Shown piece by piece: positions 8,284-17,032 of a stretch of 64,000 nucleotides of DNA. A program made the translations under genes and the position numbers. Positions within the stretch are counted from its first letter, which is position 1, and each line of letters begins with the position of its first letter. The notes under the pieces were generated by a model. The model had not been told where the DNA came from. It made no database searches and worked only from the letters and a program-made list of their open reading frames with translations. Source of the DNA: Pedobacter sp. MC2016-05 (GTDB taxonomy: Bacteria; Bacteroidota; Bacteroidia; Sphingobacteriales; Sphingobacteriaceae); the NCBI RefSeq assembly GCF_026239735.1, contig NZ_JAPIVT010000004.1, forward strand, positions 124,001-188,000, in the 5' to 3' direction.

Positions 8284-9285
8284 TTAAAACTTATTTAGCC
8301 ATTCTGTTTTCTTTTGATCAAACTCCTGTTGCGTAATAATACCCTCATCTAAAAGAAGTTTCAGCTGTTGGAGTTTCGCAACCGGGTCGGAAGCAGAATT
8401 GTCACTCTGTTCGTTTCGTATGGTATCGAAAGTTTTTCCAATCTCCATACCTACCCCAAACTGTAAACCCGCTCCGGCCAAACCGCCTTCATTTCGGGCA
8501 GCATCTCTTAAGGCTCTTAACTTTTCAAGCTCTACATAAGTTAAACCACCTTCTCCAGCAGCCATAGCATCGGCAGTAATATCTGCAATCTTGCCAATTC
8601 GTTCTTTTGTGGCCTCGTCAAAAACTGTCCCGTTAAGTTTAAAATCCGTTAAAACGAAACCCAGGTTACTCACCTCATTATTAATCTGATCTTTAATATT
8701 TTGCGAAAGCAGTGGCAGTTGCGAATCAATGTTTTGATAAGACACGCCACCTTGTGCGAGCGAAGAGGCAATACCTTGCGGAAAACGACTTTGGAGCATT
8801 TGCCTTGCATCAAGAACAGTGTATTGATCTGACGAGCCAATTACATTACTGAATAAATGTTTTGCATCTGCTATTTTGAACGAAAACGAACCGTTAGCTC
8901 CAAGCTCAACTGGAATCTTATAAACGGGATCAATGTACTTAATCGCTTGAACGGTACCCCATCCCTGGTTTACATTTTCTGATGTACGGTAGAAATAAAT
9001 TTTCAGTTTGTGTTCACTTTCAAAAGCAGTACGCAATTTCAATAGCGTGGTGATGAAAGGATGGTTATCAGTTTCCAGATCATAAATGCCCTCTGCTGTA
9101 ATTTCATCGGTTAGATTCCCTTCGTAAACCAACAAGGCACCCTGCCCTGGCCCAACAATTAGTTTACTGGCATTTTTAAGTTCATCGTTACCAGATGGAA
9201 ACTTGTACACTAAAATCTCTGGGTTTTGATTATCCCACTCTATTACCTGAGATAGCTGGTTTTTGAAAAAGTTTATTATTCCCAT
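8284..9285 (-). CDS. SPFH-domain protein with C-terminal SHOCT domain
   Basis: The 333-residue protein reads as an SPFH/virion-core-like protein of the YdjI type: an N-terminal region beginning GIINFFKNQLSQVIEW, a central SPFH segment with helical repeats (about residues 150-260), a glycine-rich stretch (GGLAGAGLQFGVGMEIG) and a short C-terminal SHOCT domain (about 300-333, LLLDEGIITQQEFDQKK). SPFH proteins form membrane-associated oligomers; the B. subtilis relative works with a phage-shock protein. There is no N-terminal TM helix. It sits 3 bases downstream of a zinc-ribbon membrane protein and upstream of a small membrane protein. Confidence 0.85.
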   Translation of the reverse strand: MGIINFFKNQLSQVIEWDNQNPEILVYKFPSGNDELKNASKLIVGPGQGALLVYEGNLTDEITAEGIYDLETDNHPFITTLLKLRTAFESEHKLKIYFYRTSENVNQGWGTVQAIKYIDPVYKIPVELGANGSFSFKIADAKHLFSNVIGSSDQYTVLDARQMLQSRFPQGIASSLAQGGVSYQNIDSQLPLLSQNIKDQINNEVSNLGFVLTDFKLNGTVFDEATKERIGKIADITADAMAAGEGGLTYVELEKLRALRDAARNEGGLAGAGLQFGVGMEIGKTFDTIRNEQSDNSASDPVAKLQQLKLLLDEGIITQQEFDQKKTEWLNKF

Positions 9286-9288
9286 GGT

Positions 9289-10563
9289 TTACCTTAATTT
9301 AAATTCTTTAATTAATTTTCCATCCATCCCAATAGTGAGGAGGAAATTACCTGCTCTGACCACAAATCCATCTTTGTACCGAATGCCATCATGGAAATTT
9401 TCATGAGTTGGAACTGGGTAGCTAAAGATTAACTTACCGTTTTTTGCATCAATGCATTGAATATTAGTTGGTGATTTATCTGCCGGAGTTTTATCGGTAG
9501 CGATAACTACATAGTCGTTATCACTAAATAGAATTTTAGGATCAAAATACACCCTGCCTGGGGTGAGATCGGTGTAAGAACGGAGGACATCCCAAAGAAA
9601 ATAGTTGAGTATTTTTTTACCTCTATAATTCATCCAGCTTAAATGCACATAATAATCAGGTCCGCCCTCATTATCTTTCATGGTATATTTAAACAACTGT
9701 ATTTTCTCTTCAGGGTAATCATCACTATGCAACGAAAACCTATATTGTGTTTTTAGCTTTTCATTTATTTCTTTTTTCTCAAAAGCAGGTTGGCTGGCGC
9801 TCATTTCATCTTTGGTGTAAATTTTATCAATCAATGGGAAAAAGAAAACATTTATACCCTCGTTAGTCATTAAGTTAAAGGCTTCTCCGTTGCTATCGTA
9901 TGCAAACTCTGCATTTGCAATACCACTCGCCAGCGCTGTATGATTTTTAAATAAGCTTTGCGATACATCAATTGGTGAATAATTTTCTTTATCGATTTTA
10001 TAGATGGTTGTTTTATTGGCGATGGCATATAAATCGCCGTTGCTAAATTGTTTTAATTTAAAATCGTTACTATTCGAAATATTAAAAGTCCCTATTTTTT
10101 GTGTCTTAAGTTCTTTATCTGATATCAAATCGTAAAAACTAATATACGTACCTGTTTCATTTTCATTATCATTACCCGAATATCTGCGGGCGCCAAAAAC
10201 AACAACAATGGGCTGTCCATTTTTATCAGTATAAGCCAACTGCTCTTGAGAATACCAATTAAATTCTGGCCGAACATATTCGTTAACATTTTTGCTTTTT
10301 TTGCCTACAAAAAGTAGTGGAACTATCAATGCAACAACGAAAAATGCAACTACTACCGAGCCAATGATTAGACCGATTTTTTTACCTCCTCCTGTATTAA
10401 ATAGAGGAGTATTGTAATTTATATTGTGGTTAATGTTGATGTCGTCATTATCCAAAAAATATTCGGTGTTGCAACTGCTGCAAATAAAATGATCAGCCTT
10501 GATTTCTGTTTTACCTATGCTGCCACAGTGCGGACATTTAATTGCTTTAATTTGTTTTGCCAT
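9289..10563 (-). CDS. zinc-ribbon membrane protein with a propeller-like outer domain
   Basis: The 424-residue protein has a zinc ribbon at its N-terminus (C10-x-x-C13 and C28-x-x-C31), an Asn-rich linker, one TM helix (about residues 63-86) and a long C-terminal domain with repeated beta-strand motifs such as FDPKILFSDNDYVVIATD and KNGKLIFSYPVP that suggest a PQQ-like or WD-like propeller. The topology would place the ribbon in the cytoplasm and the propeller outside. It leads an operon with the SPFH/SHOCT protein. No function is known to me; a membrane-stress sensor is one guess. Confidence 0.7.
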   Translation of the reverse strand: MAKQIKAIKCPHCGSIGKTEIKADHFICSSCNTEYFLDNDDININHNINYNTPLFNTGGGKKIGLIIGSVVVAFFVVALIVPLLFVGKKSKNVNEYVRPEFNWYSQEQLAYTDKNGQPIVVVFGARRYSGNDNENETGTYISFYDLISDKELKTQKIGTFNISNSNDFKLKQFSNGDLYAIANKTTIYKIDKENYSPIDVSQSLFKNHTALASGIANAEFAYDSNGEAFNLMTNEGINVFFFPLIDKIYTKDEMSASQPAFEKKEINEKLKTQYRFSLHSDDYPEEKIQLFKYTMKDNEGGPDYYVHLSWMNYRGKKILNYFLWDVLRSYTDLTPGRVYFDPKILFSDNDYVVIATDKTPADKSPTNIQCIDAKNGKLIFSYPVPTHENFHDGIRYKDGFVVRAGNFLLTIGMDGKLIKEFKLR

Positions 10564-10793
10564 TTATGGTAAAATATTTAATTCGTTCCACATCAATGTT
10601 CAATATTAAAGCCATCATCGGTATGTTTGTTTTTAAAATGTATATGCGTTTATATCTGTTTATTATTTGTGAGGTATGTATTGATATTCGTTTCTGATGT
10701 TCAGCTTAATGGCTTGCGATTTATTAGAAATGCACTTTCCGATATCAATTTCGTCTGAAAATAACTACATTAACAATCCATCAACTACCTGGT

Positions 10794-11237
10794 ATGCGAC
10801 GAATTAATATCATCAAGGCAACCCAAAATGATTATGAAATATTGATCAAAGTATGGGAAGGATCCGTAAGAGCAACACATCATTTTTTAAGCGAGAGGGA
10901 TATTCTAACTTATAAGCAACTGATTTTATCCAAATATTTCGATCTAGTTGATCTATTTTGTTTCAAAGCGCATGATGTTATCTTGGGATTTTTAGGTTTA
11001 TCAAACGATAATATTCAAATGCTATTTATTGATCCAAGTGCAAGAGGCAAAGGAATTGGTAAAGAATTGATGAAATTTGCCATCGAAGAGATGAAGGCAA
11101 CAAAAGTGGATGTAAACGAGCAAAATGAACAAGCAGTAGGCTTTTACAAACATTTGGGCTTCGTTATAATGGAACGCTTTGAAAACGATGATGCGGGTAA
11201 ACCATTCCCTATTTTAGCTATGGAGTTAGCAAAATAA
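10794..11237 (+). CDS. GNAT N-acetyltransferase
   Basis: The 147-residue protein has the GNAT acetyl-CoA motif at about residues 78-95 (MLFIDPSARGKGIGKELMKF, with R-G-K-G-I-G) and the closing motif VNEQNEQAVGFYKHLGF. It resembles the YafP/PhnO-like small GNATs; the N-terminal SVRATHHFLSERDI matches a group often annotated as YjaB-like. The substrate is unknown. The following gene begins 9 bases later, so the two may share a transcript. Confidence 0.85.
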   Translation: MRRINIIKATQNDYEILIKVWEGSVRATHHFLSERDILTYKQLILSKYFDLVDLFCFKAHDVILGFLGLSNDNIQMLFIDPSARGKGIGKELMKFAIEEMKATKVDVNEQNEQAVGFYKHLGFVIMERFENDDAGKPFPILAMELAK

Positions 11238-11246
11238 AATAGTTTG

Positions 11247-13565
11247 ATGAGGAAAATTTACATTTGTGTAAGTTTAGATAAATTTTTACCAAACGCCCTC
11301 GTGAACAACCAATTAAAAACAGTTAGCTTACTTAGCTTGTTGATTCTTCTTACTGGAAAACTTGCTAATGCTCAAGCGCCCAACATAAGTTTTGTTTCAC
11401 CACAAATTTATTTTACCGGATCGCCGATATCTCCACTAATACCTGCTAATACTGGAGGAGCCATACCTGCAAACGTTTATCAACAGGTAATTACCTTTGC
11501 GGGAAGCGGAGGATCAACATCTTACAATGGCACCGGCACTGCATCTGGTTTTTATTTACCATCTGGTATAGGCGTAGATGCGCAAAGCAATATTTATGTT
11601 TGTGACTATGGTAGCGGATCTATCAGAAAGATAAGCCCCGCAGCACAAGTTACTTCAATAGGCAATGTCGGTACGCCAACCGGACTAACTGCCGATGCAG
11701 CTGGAAATGTTTATGTATCGAGTTTCGACAATAATAGCATTCACAAAATAACCCCCACTGGCACCAACTCCATTTTTGCAGGTGCATCGGGTAGTTTCAA
11801 TAGCCCAGGCGGACTTAATTTTGATTATGCCGGAGATTTGTATCTAGCGGATCAAAAAAACAATAAGATCAAAAAAATATCCAGCACCGGATTTGTAACC
11901 ACCATTGCAGGAACAGGAGCTACAGGAAACTTGGATGGCAATGCGGCAAACGCGACATTCAATAATCCAGATGGAGTTGCTGTTGATAGAGCAGGAAACG
12001 TTTATGTAGCCGATGCCGGAAACAATAAAATACGAAAAATAACTCCAGCAGGAATTGTTTCTAGTTTTGCAGGCAATGGCACAGCAGGAAGCAATGATGG
12101 ACCAGGAATAAATGCAAGCCTAAATTATCCAACTGGAATTACGATTGATCCGCTTGATAATTTATATGTTGCAGATTATCGAAATAACAAAATAAGGAAG
12201 ATCACACCTGCAGGCATTGTAAGCACTCTGGCAGGTAATGGAACGGTTGGCCGCATGGATGGAATTGGTACAAATAGTAGTTTTAATGGCCCCATTATGC
12301 TGGCATTTGATGTGATAGGAAATCTTTTTGTAACTGATTTCCAAAATAACTTAATTAGAAAGATAGCCTTAACTGGTTATACGATTGACAAAACCCTTCC
12401 GCCAGGACTAACCTTCGATGCTAAAACAGGGATTATTAGTGGTACACCTACCGCAACCTCGCCCCTTAATGATTATACGGTTACCGCTTATAACCTTTTT
12501 GGAAGCAGTAGTACCATAGTGAAAATTCAAGTTATTTCACCAAGTAGTATTGCATTTCCTGAGTTGTTAGCGAAAACTCCTTGCGATGCAGACTTTAATC
12601 CTGGCGCAACAAGCGGATTACCGATCACTTATTCCAGTAGCAATACACAAGTTGCAGAGATTGCTAATGGATTAATACATATTGTTGGCGAAGGAACAAG
12701 CGTTATTACTGCAACTAACGGAGTCGAATCGAAAGACCAAACACTAATTGTTTCTGGTTTCCAAACGCCTTTTGCGCTTATCCGAACAATTTCAAGCGTT
12801 GTTTGCGAAAATGCGCCCATCACTTTTAATGCGGCAACAGATAATATTGGAGATAACCCTAGCTACATTTGGATGGTTAATAACGAACAGGTTAATAACA
12901 GCAATCCAACATTTACCACAACTGAACTTAAAGATGGTGATGAAGTGACCCTCCAGATTATTAATAATGATTATTGTATTCCAGTTGCTTCTGGAAAATC
13001 AAACGCTATTAGGATGAGTATTTTACCAGCAGTTATACCAACGGTAAGTATTGAATCATCAGCTAATGAAGCGATATGTTTTGGAAAGCCGATTACTTTT
13101 ACGGCAACCATCGAAAGAGACGAAAATATTACCGCATATACCTGGTTTATTAATGGGCTGGACATTAAGCAAAACACCAAGACGATTGTATTGAGCAATC
13201 TGAATGATGGAGATGAAATAAGTTGTGTGGTAGCGAGCGAGGGGAATTGTATCACTAATCCAAATGCATATTCGAATGTGATTACCGCCCTTATTCGAAA
13301 CGACTGTGAAATTGTTGCGCCAAATTCTTTTAGTCCGAATGGCGATGGCATTAATGATTACTGGCAAGTAACGAGCGTGGGTAATAGCGATTTGGTGAAG
13401 GTATTTAACAGAAACGGCAGTATCGTTTTTAGTTCCGGTGGATATAAAAATCCTTGGGATGGAACTTTTAACGGAAAGCAATTACCTGTTGGCGTTTACT
13501 ATTACCAAATTATTGCTGAAGGAGGTGCTAAAAAATTATCGGGTAGTGTGCTTATTGTACGATAG
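11247..13565 (+). CDS. NHL-propeller secreted protein with T9SS type-B C-terminal domain
   Basis: The 772-residue protein starts at ATG 11247 (a TTG at 11244 is also in frame). A signal peptide of about 43 residues ends LANAQA. Six NHL blades follow, each with a D-x-x-G/S-N-x-Y-V-x-D-x-x-N-N-x-I-R-K-I core (such as NVYVADAGNNKIRKI), making a complete six-bladed propeller. Next come a putative Ig domain (LPPGLTFDAKTGIISGTP) and two Ig/PKD-like domains. The last 85 residues are the gliding-motility-associated CHU_C domain (NSFSPNGDGINDYW), the type IX secretion sorting signal. It should be exported through T9SS; the ligand is unknown. Confidence 0.85.
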   Translation: MRKIYICVSLDKFLPNALVNNQLKTVSLLSLLILLTGKLANAQAPNISFVSPQIYFTGSPISPLIPANTGGAIPANVYQQVITFAGSGGSTSYNGTGTASGFYLPSGIGVDAQSNIYVCDYGSGSIRKISPAAQVTSIGNVGTPTGLTADAAGNVYVSSFDNNSIHKITPTGTNSIFAGASGSFNSPGGLNFDYAGDLYLADQKNNKIKKISSTGFVTTIAGTGATGNLDGNAANATFNNPDGVAVDRAGNVYVADAGNNKIRKITPAGIVSSFAGNGTAGSNDGPGINASLNYPTGITIDPLDNLYVADYRNNKIRKITPAGIVSTLAGNGTVGRMDGIGTNSSFNGPIMLAFDVIGNLFVTDFQNNLIRKIALTGYTIDKTLPPGLTFDAKTGIISGTPTATSPLNDYTVTAYNLFGSSSTIVKIQVISPSSIAFPELLAKTPCDADFNPGATSGLPITYSSSNTQVAEIANGLIHIVGEGTSVITATNGVESKDQTLIVSGFQTPFALIRTISSVVCENAPITFNAATDNIGDNPSYIWMVNNEQVNNSNPTFTTTELKDGDEVTLQIINNDYCIPVASGKSNAIRMSILPAVIPTVSIESSANEAICFGKPITFTATIERDENITAYTWFINGLDIKQNTKTIVLSNLNDGDEISCVVASEGNCITNPNAYSNVITALIRNDCEIVAPNSFSPNGDGINDYWQVTSVGNSDLVKVFNRNGSIVFSSGGYKNPWDGTFNGKQLPVGVYYYQIIAEGGAKKLSGSVLIVR

Positions 13566-13794
13566 CTAGAAAGAAAAATCCTCAAAAGTTTATAACTCGA
13601 TTTAAAAACCATAAGCTTAATTGCGACGCAAAAGATAAAGTAAACCCTGGGGTCAATCTGAAAATCTGTGGCCAATTTTCTTTATTGTCGGGTCTCCCCA
13701 TTTACTTAAGCGTTATTTCATTGAAATTTAGTCAGCCTCTTAGAACTTTGAATCTTATAGAATGTTGTTACTCATATTCATTTAATAAGAAGAT

Positions 13795-14019
13795 ATGGCA
13801 AAGGAAAAGAAGAAAAAAGACAGTAAGAAAAAAGGCGGAAAGAAAAAAGACAAAAAAGCAAAGAAAAAAGGCCAGAAGAAGAATAAGCTTGGCGTAAAAA
13901 ATTCGTTGGTTAATAACATCAATGCCCGTAAAAAGAAGGGCAAATCCCGCTCAAAAAAGAAATCGAAGATTAGCAAGAAAGCTTATAAAAAAATGCAAAA
14001 AGGCTGGAAGAAAAAGTAA
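13795..14019 (+). CDS. lysine-rich basic microprotein
   Basis: The 74-residue product has 36 lysines and few acidic residues. It is low complexity in the first 30 residues but has a more defined second half (LGVKNSLVNNINARKKKG and SKKAYKKMQKGWKKK), which argues for a real conserved protein rather than chance. The charge suggests binding to nucleic acid or ribosomes, but no family was recognised. The ATG follows an A-rich segment. It is read as a single gene. Confidence 0.6.
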   Translation: MAKEKKKKDSKKKGGKKKDKKAKKKGQKKNKLGVKNSLVNNINARKKKGKSRSKKKSKISKKAYKKMQKGWKKK

Positions 14020-14094
14020 GCTAAAAGATTGTACCAAATGATTTTAATATAGCGCTGAAAAGGTGAAAATCTACTGTGATATCAAAAGGGTACT

Positions 14095-14130
14095 ACTTTC
14101 CCAAAGGATAGCAGTATCCTTTAGGAAAGT
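14095..14130 (+). promoter_or_regulatory. large palindromic operator upstream of the HxlR gene
   Basis: Two 16-base arms (14095-14110 and 14115-14130) are inverted copies of each other with a single mismatch and a 4-base spacer, GCAG. The core reads AAAGGATA-gcag-TATCCTTT. It ends 15 bases before the HxlR start, a position that fits autoregulation by a dimeric winged-helix repressor. Confidence 0.65.
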
Positions 14131-14145
14131 TATTAACTTTATACC

Positions 14146-14538
14146 ATGGCTTTTAACAGAGAAATTCACACCCTGGAAACTTGTAATACCAGTTTAAATG
14201 CAGTAAGAGATGCCCTTTATGTTTTAAACGGAAAATGGAAGTTGCCATTAATATTAACACTTCAGGATGGTCCGAAACGTTTTAATGAAATTCAAAAGTC
14301 GTTGGGTGATATTACCCCTAAAATTTTATCGAAAGAATTGAAGGAATTGGAACTGAACGAATTTGTACTGCGTAAAGTCTTCGCTACCACTCCTGTAACT
14401 GTTACTTACGAGCTCACTGAATACAGTGAATCTTTAGATAAAGTGATTGACGAACTTAGAAATTGGGGAATGCAACACCGGGAAAGATTAGTGGCAAGCA
14501 GAAAGACTGATGGTATTTTAGAAGAAGTTGAAGCTTAA
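14146..14538 (+). CDS. HxlR-family transcriptional regulator
   Basis: The 130-residue protein is a one-domain HxlR regulator: CNTSLNAVRDALYVLNGKWKLPLIL gives the family's N-terminal cysteine (C13) and K-W motif, GPKRFNEIQKSLGDITPKILSKELKELE is the recognition helix region, and YELTEYSESLDKVIDEL the wing and dimer helix. HxlR proteins bind palindromes as dimers and often respond to electrophiles or oxidants through the N-terminal cysteine. The 36-base palindrome just upstream is the probable operator. No divergent target gene is next to it, so the regulated function is unknown. Confidence 0.93.
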   Translation: MAFNREIHTLETCNTSLNAVRDALYVLNGKWKLPLILTLQDGPKRFNEIQKSLGDITPKILSKELKELELNEFVLRKVFATTPVTVTYELTEYSESLDKVIDELRNWGMQHRERLVASRKTDGILEEVEA

Positions 14539-14645
14539 ATGAGCAGAATAAGTTTCATACTCGCCACCCCACTAAAACTTTCCTTTTTTTTCGAACTTAT
14601 AAAAAGTTTAAATTTCCTATTTACATGATTATCTGTAATATCGGT

Positions 14646-14653
14646 TATCTTTG
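14646..14653 (+). promoter_or_regulatory. -7 promoter element of the basic-tail protein
   Basis: TATCTTTG matches the Bacteroidota -7 consensus and ends 15 bases before the ATG at 14669, leaving a very short leader. It rules out the in-frame TTG at 14651 as the start. No clear TTG was seen about 20 bases further upstream. Confidence 0.55.
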
Positions 14654-14668
14654 CCCAAAATAAAAGCG

Positions 14669-15256
14669 ATGGCGGTATTACATAAAAAAGAAGAAAAAAT
14701 TCAGGCAGTGCTGGGTAGGTTGCCTAAAAAATATACAGACGAGCAATTTGTAGAGATGTTTATCAGACTTTATTCGAAGGATTGGGGCAAAATTAAATCG
14801 GCTTACATTAAACAATCTCAGGATAAAGAACCTGGCCACATCATTAATATGCCAAAGCCAGAGGTTTATTTAAGACAAATTTTAGTTAACTACTTACAAA
14901 ATGTAGATGCTCCTAAAGCTACAGAAACCAAAGAGGAAGTGAAAGTTGACGCTCCTGCCGTTGAGCGTGAAGCACCAGCTAAGAGAAAAGAAGTGGCAGC
15001 CGAAGAAGCTATTGCTGAACCAAAAAAAGCTAAAGCACCTGTAAAAAAGAAAACAGAAGTTACTGATGAAGACGTTGCTGCAGCACCAAAGAAGGTTAAA
15101 GTACCAGCTAAGAAAAAAGAGGTTGCAGAAGAAACAGTTGCAGAAGTAAAAAAAACCAAAGCGCCAGCTAAGAAAAAAGTTGTGATTGAGGAAGAAATAG
15201 TGGCTACTGAAAAGAAACCTAAGGCGGCAGCAAAGAAGCCAGCAGCAAAAAAATAA
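14669..15256 (+). CDS. protein with conserved N-terminal domain and Lys/Ala-rich histone-like tail
   Basis: The 195-residue product begins MAVLHKKEEKIQ (start chosen from the promoter at 14646). Residues 1-80 form a folded-looking domain with aromatic anchors (YTDEQFVEMFIRLYSKDWGKI). Residues 85-195 are a repetitive tail of K-K-x-K-A-P-A-K-K-K blocks separated by acidic patches (EETVAEV, TDEDVAA), like histone H1 or H-NS-type bacterial tails. DNA or RNA binding is likely but the domain itself was not recognised. The last 22 codons are present again at 17032 because an IS duplicated its target. Confidence 0.7.
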   Translation: MAVLHKKEEKIQAVLGRLPKKYTDEQFVEMFIRLYSKDWGKIKSAYIKQSQDKEPGHIINMPKPEVYLRQILVNYLQNVDAPKATETKEEVKVDAPAVEREAPAKRKEVAAEEAIAEPKKAKAPVKKKTEVTDEDVAAAPKKVKVPAKKKEVAEETVAEVKKTKAPAKKKVVIEEEIVATEKKPKAAAKKPAAKK

Positions 15257-15378
15257 AATATTTTCTGCTCAATATAATAAATCGGCTTTTTAGCTGTTTA
15301 TATATTTGAGAGCGTTAATTTAGATGACGGGGATAGGTCGGTATGATTTATCCCCGTTCTTTTTAAACAGGGTTTTTT
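15188..15378. repeat. left copy of a long target-site duplication
   Basis: These 191 bases are identical to 17032-17222 (offset 1844). They contain the last codons of the basic-tail gene, its stop and its terminator, and abut the left end of the IS. One base at the right junction is ambiguous, so the true duplication is 190 or 191 bp. Confidence 0.95.
15327..15364 (+). terminator. terminator of the basic-tail gene (left copy)
   Basis: A 9-bp stem, ACGGGGATA (15327-15335) with TATCCCCGT (15349-15357), has a 13-nt loop and a following T tract. The same terminator is repeated at 17171-17208 inside the right copy of the duplicated target. Confidence 0.85.
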
Positions 15379-17032
15379 CCTGTTTTCGTCAATGGGTCAG
15401 TCTAAAATTGGTTTTACCTGAAATATGGCAAGGAGTTCCTTTTGAGCCTGTTCAGCAGCAAAGATTATTTCTTTATTGTTCTTAGAAAGTGGAAGTTGAA
15501 TGGTAATCTTAAATATTGTTTTCATCAGGTCTATTGCTTTTTCAACTGTGAGATTTGTGTTTTTTTCTTTGAGTTGCCTTTCAAGTTCCTTGTATAATTT
15601 GTAGGATGCAAAAGCAATTACCAAGTGGGCAGATATCCGAGCTGGGAGCCGATGATAAATTGGCCTGATTCTTAGGTCTGTCTTGGATATTCTAAATGCC
15701 TTTTCAATTTGCCATAGATGTTTGTAATTTTCAATTATCTCAACCTCTTTTAATCTACTATTGGTTACATAACCTTTCAGGCCATCCCATCTACCATCTC
15801 CTTTGAATTTGTCATAGTCTATTGAAATATCGATTTCACCGTCCATTTTAAGGTATTTATTGTAGCCTCGATTGTTGATATGGGTTTTGCTTAACTTTCC
15901 TGAACTTACCGATTTCTCGAGCTTATTAAGTCCCCTGATTCGATTATGCATATCTTTTTTTGCCCTCGCCGATGAATAGTTGACGATGAGCCTGGTATGC
16001 TCATCCCGTTGGATTATCAAACTTTCGCCCTCCTTGAATTTGTGGTCCAGGACCAGCTTTTTAATCTTATTGGACTCAGTCTTTATTTTTCCTCCAAGAA
16101 TGAACTCATAGTTGTTGTCAAGCAGCTGCTCCACATTACTCTTGGATAGCAGTCCGGCATCGGCAATGATCATCAATTGATCTAACTTGAATTTTACCTT
16201 GAATGCCTCTACCACAGGAAGCATCGTATGCCCCTCAAACTTATTCCCTTCAAAAATATCGAATGCAAGCGGATAGCCCTCCAGACTTACAAGTAGCCCC
16301 AAGACGATTTGAGGGTTCTGGTGCTTTCCATCCTTGGAAAACCCGGTCTTGCGCAAATCATCCTCATCGGAAGCCTCGAAATAAAGTGTTGTTACATCAT
16401 AAAATACAACTGAGAGCTTTCCATCAAATAGCTTGAGGGTATGCTCATAGCTGATTCTCTGGATTTCTTCTTTCTGCTTATTGACAAGCTTATCCAGATA
16501 GCGATAGATCTGACTGATGTCAACCGATATATGATGATACCTCAACAGGTATTCACTGGTCTTTAACTTACTCAGCGGAAATACTAGTCGACTAATCACC
16601 AAATGCCTAAATAAGCTATCCGGAATGTTATTAAAGCCTATCTCGTCAAAGAGTTTACCTAAAATAAGTTCCGGGCCAACCATTTGTATGTGTTGGATGC
16701 CATCTGTTAAAGAAGAAAAAAAATGTTGATCCTCATCATAGGGTAAATTGAGCTTCTGCTGGCCATGATATCTATCAATGAATAGTTGACCTTTCTTACA
16801 AAGATTATCTATCTCAAAATTATCTGTGCTGGAGCCGATCGTTTTTACCAGCCGATCCTTAGCGCCTGTAGTGTCGATAATCTGAACACTGGTACTGCCA
16901 CTTTTATTCTTCTTTCTTCTAACAAACACATAATAAAGATACGTGGGTCAGTCAATTTTACAAAAAAAAACAGCCAAACAAGGCCAAATTCGCAGATTTT
17001 TAAGGTTTTAAAATCTGTGTGACGAAGACAGG
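15379..17032 (-). mobile_element. IS1634-like insertion sequence (IS4 superfamily)
   Basis: The element is about 1.65 kb. Its ends are 13-base inverted repeats, CCTGTTTTCGTCA (15379-15391) and TGACGAAGACAGG (17020-17032), with 12 of 13 matching. It holds one transposase gene. The direct repeats on both sides are about 190 bp long, far longer than the usual few bases. Long variable target duplications are known for the IS1634/IS1549 group, and the transposase fits that group. A 10-base word TGGGTCAGTC is repeated in direct orientation near each end (15393, 16944). Confidence 0.92.
15397..16929 (-). CDS. IS1634-family DDE transposase
   Basis: The 510-residue protein is intact and almost fills the IS. 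DDE-type landmarks are visible: VVFYDVTTLYFEA with the first Asp (about residue 178), MIIADAGLLSKSNVE with the second (about 258), and the C-terminal E block YKHLWQIEKAFRISKTDLRIRP, like the Y-R-E-K signature of IS4-type enzymes. An RNase-H-like fold is expected. Length and motif order agree with IS1634/IS1549 transposases. It is probably still functional given the perfect flanking duplication, which implies a recent insertion. Confidence 0.92.
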   Translation of the reverse strand: MFVRRKKNKSGSTSVQIIDTTGAKDRLVKTIGSSTDNFEIDNLCKKGQLFIDRYHGQQKLNLPYDEDQHFFSSLTDGIQHIQMVGPELILGKLFDEIGFNNIPDSLFRHLVISRLVFPLSKLKTSEYLLRYHHISVDISQIYRYLDKLVNKQKEEIQRISYEHTLKLFDGKLSVVFYDVTTLYFEASDEDDLRKTGFSKDGKHQNPQIVLGLLVSLEGYPLAFDIFEGNKFEGHTMLPVVEAFKVKFKLDQLMIIADAGLLSKSNVEQLLDNNYEFILGGKIKTESNKIKKLVLDHKFKEGESLIIQRDEHTRLIVNYSSARAKKDMHNRIRGLNKLEKSVSSGKLSKTHINNRGYNKYLKMDGEIDISIDYDKFKGDGRWDGLKGYVTNSRLKEVEIIENYKHLWQIEKAFRISKTDLRIRPIYHRLPARISAHLVIAFASYKLYKELERQLKEKNTNLTVEKAIDLMKTIFKITIQLPLSKNNKEIIFAAEQAQKELLAIFQVKPILD

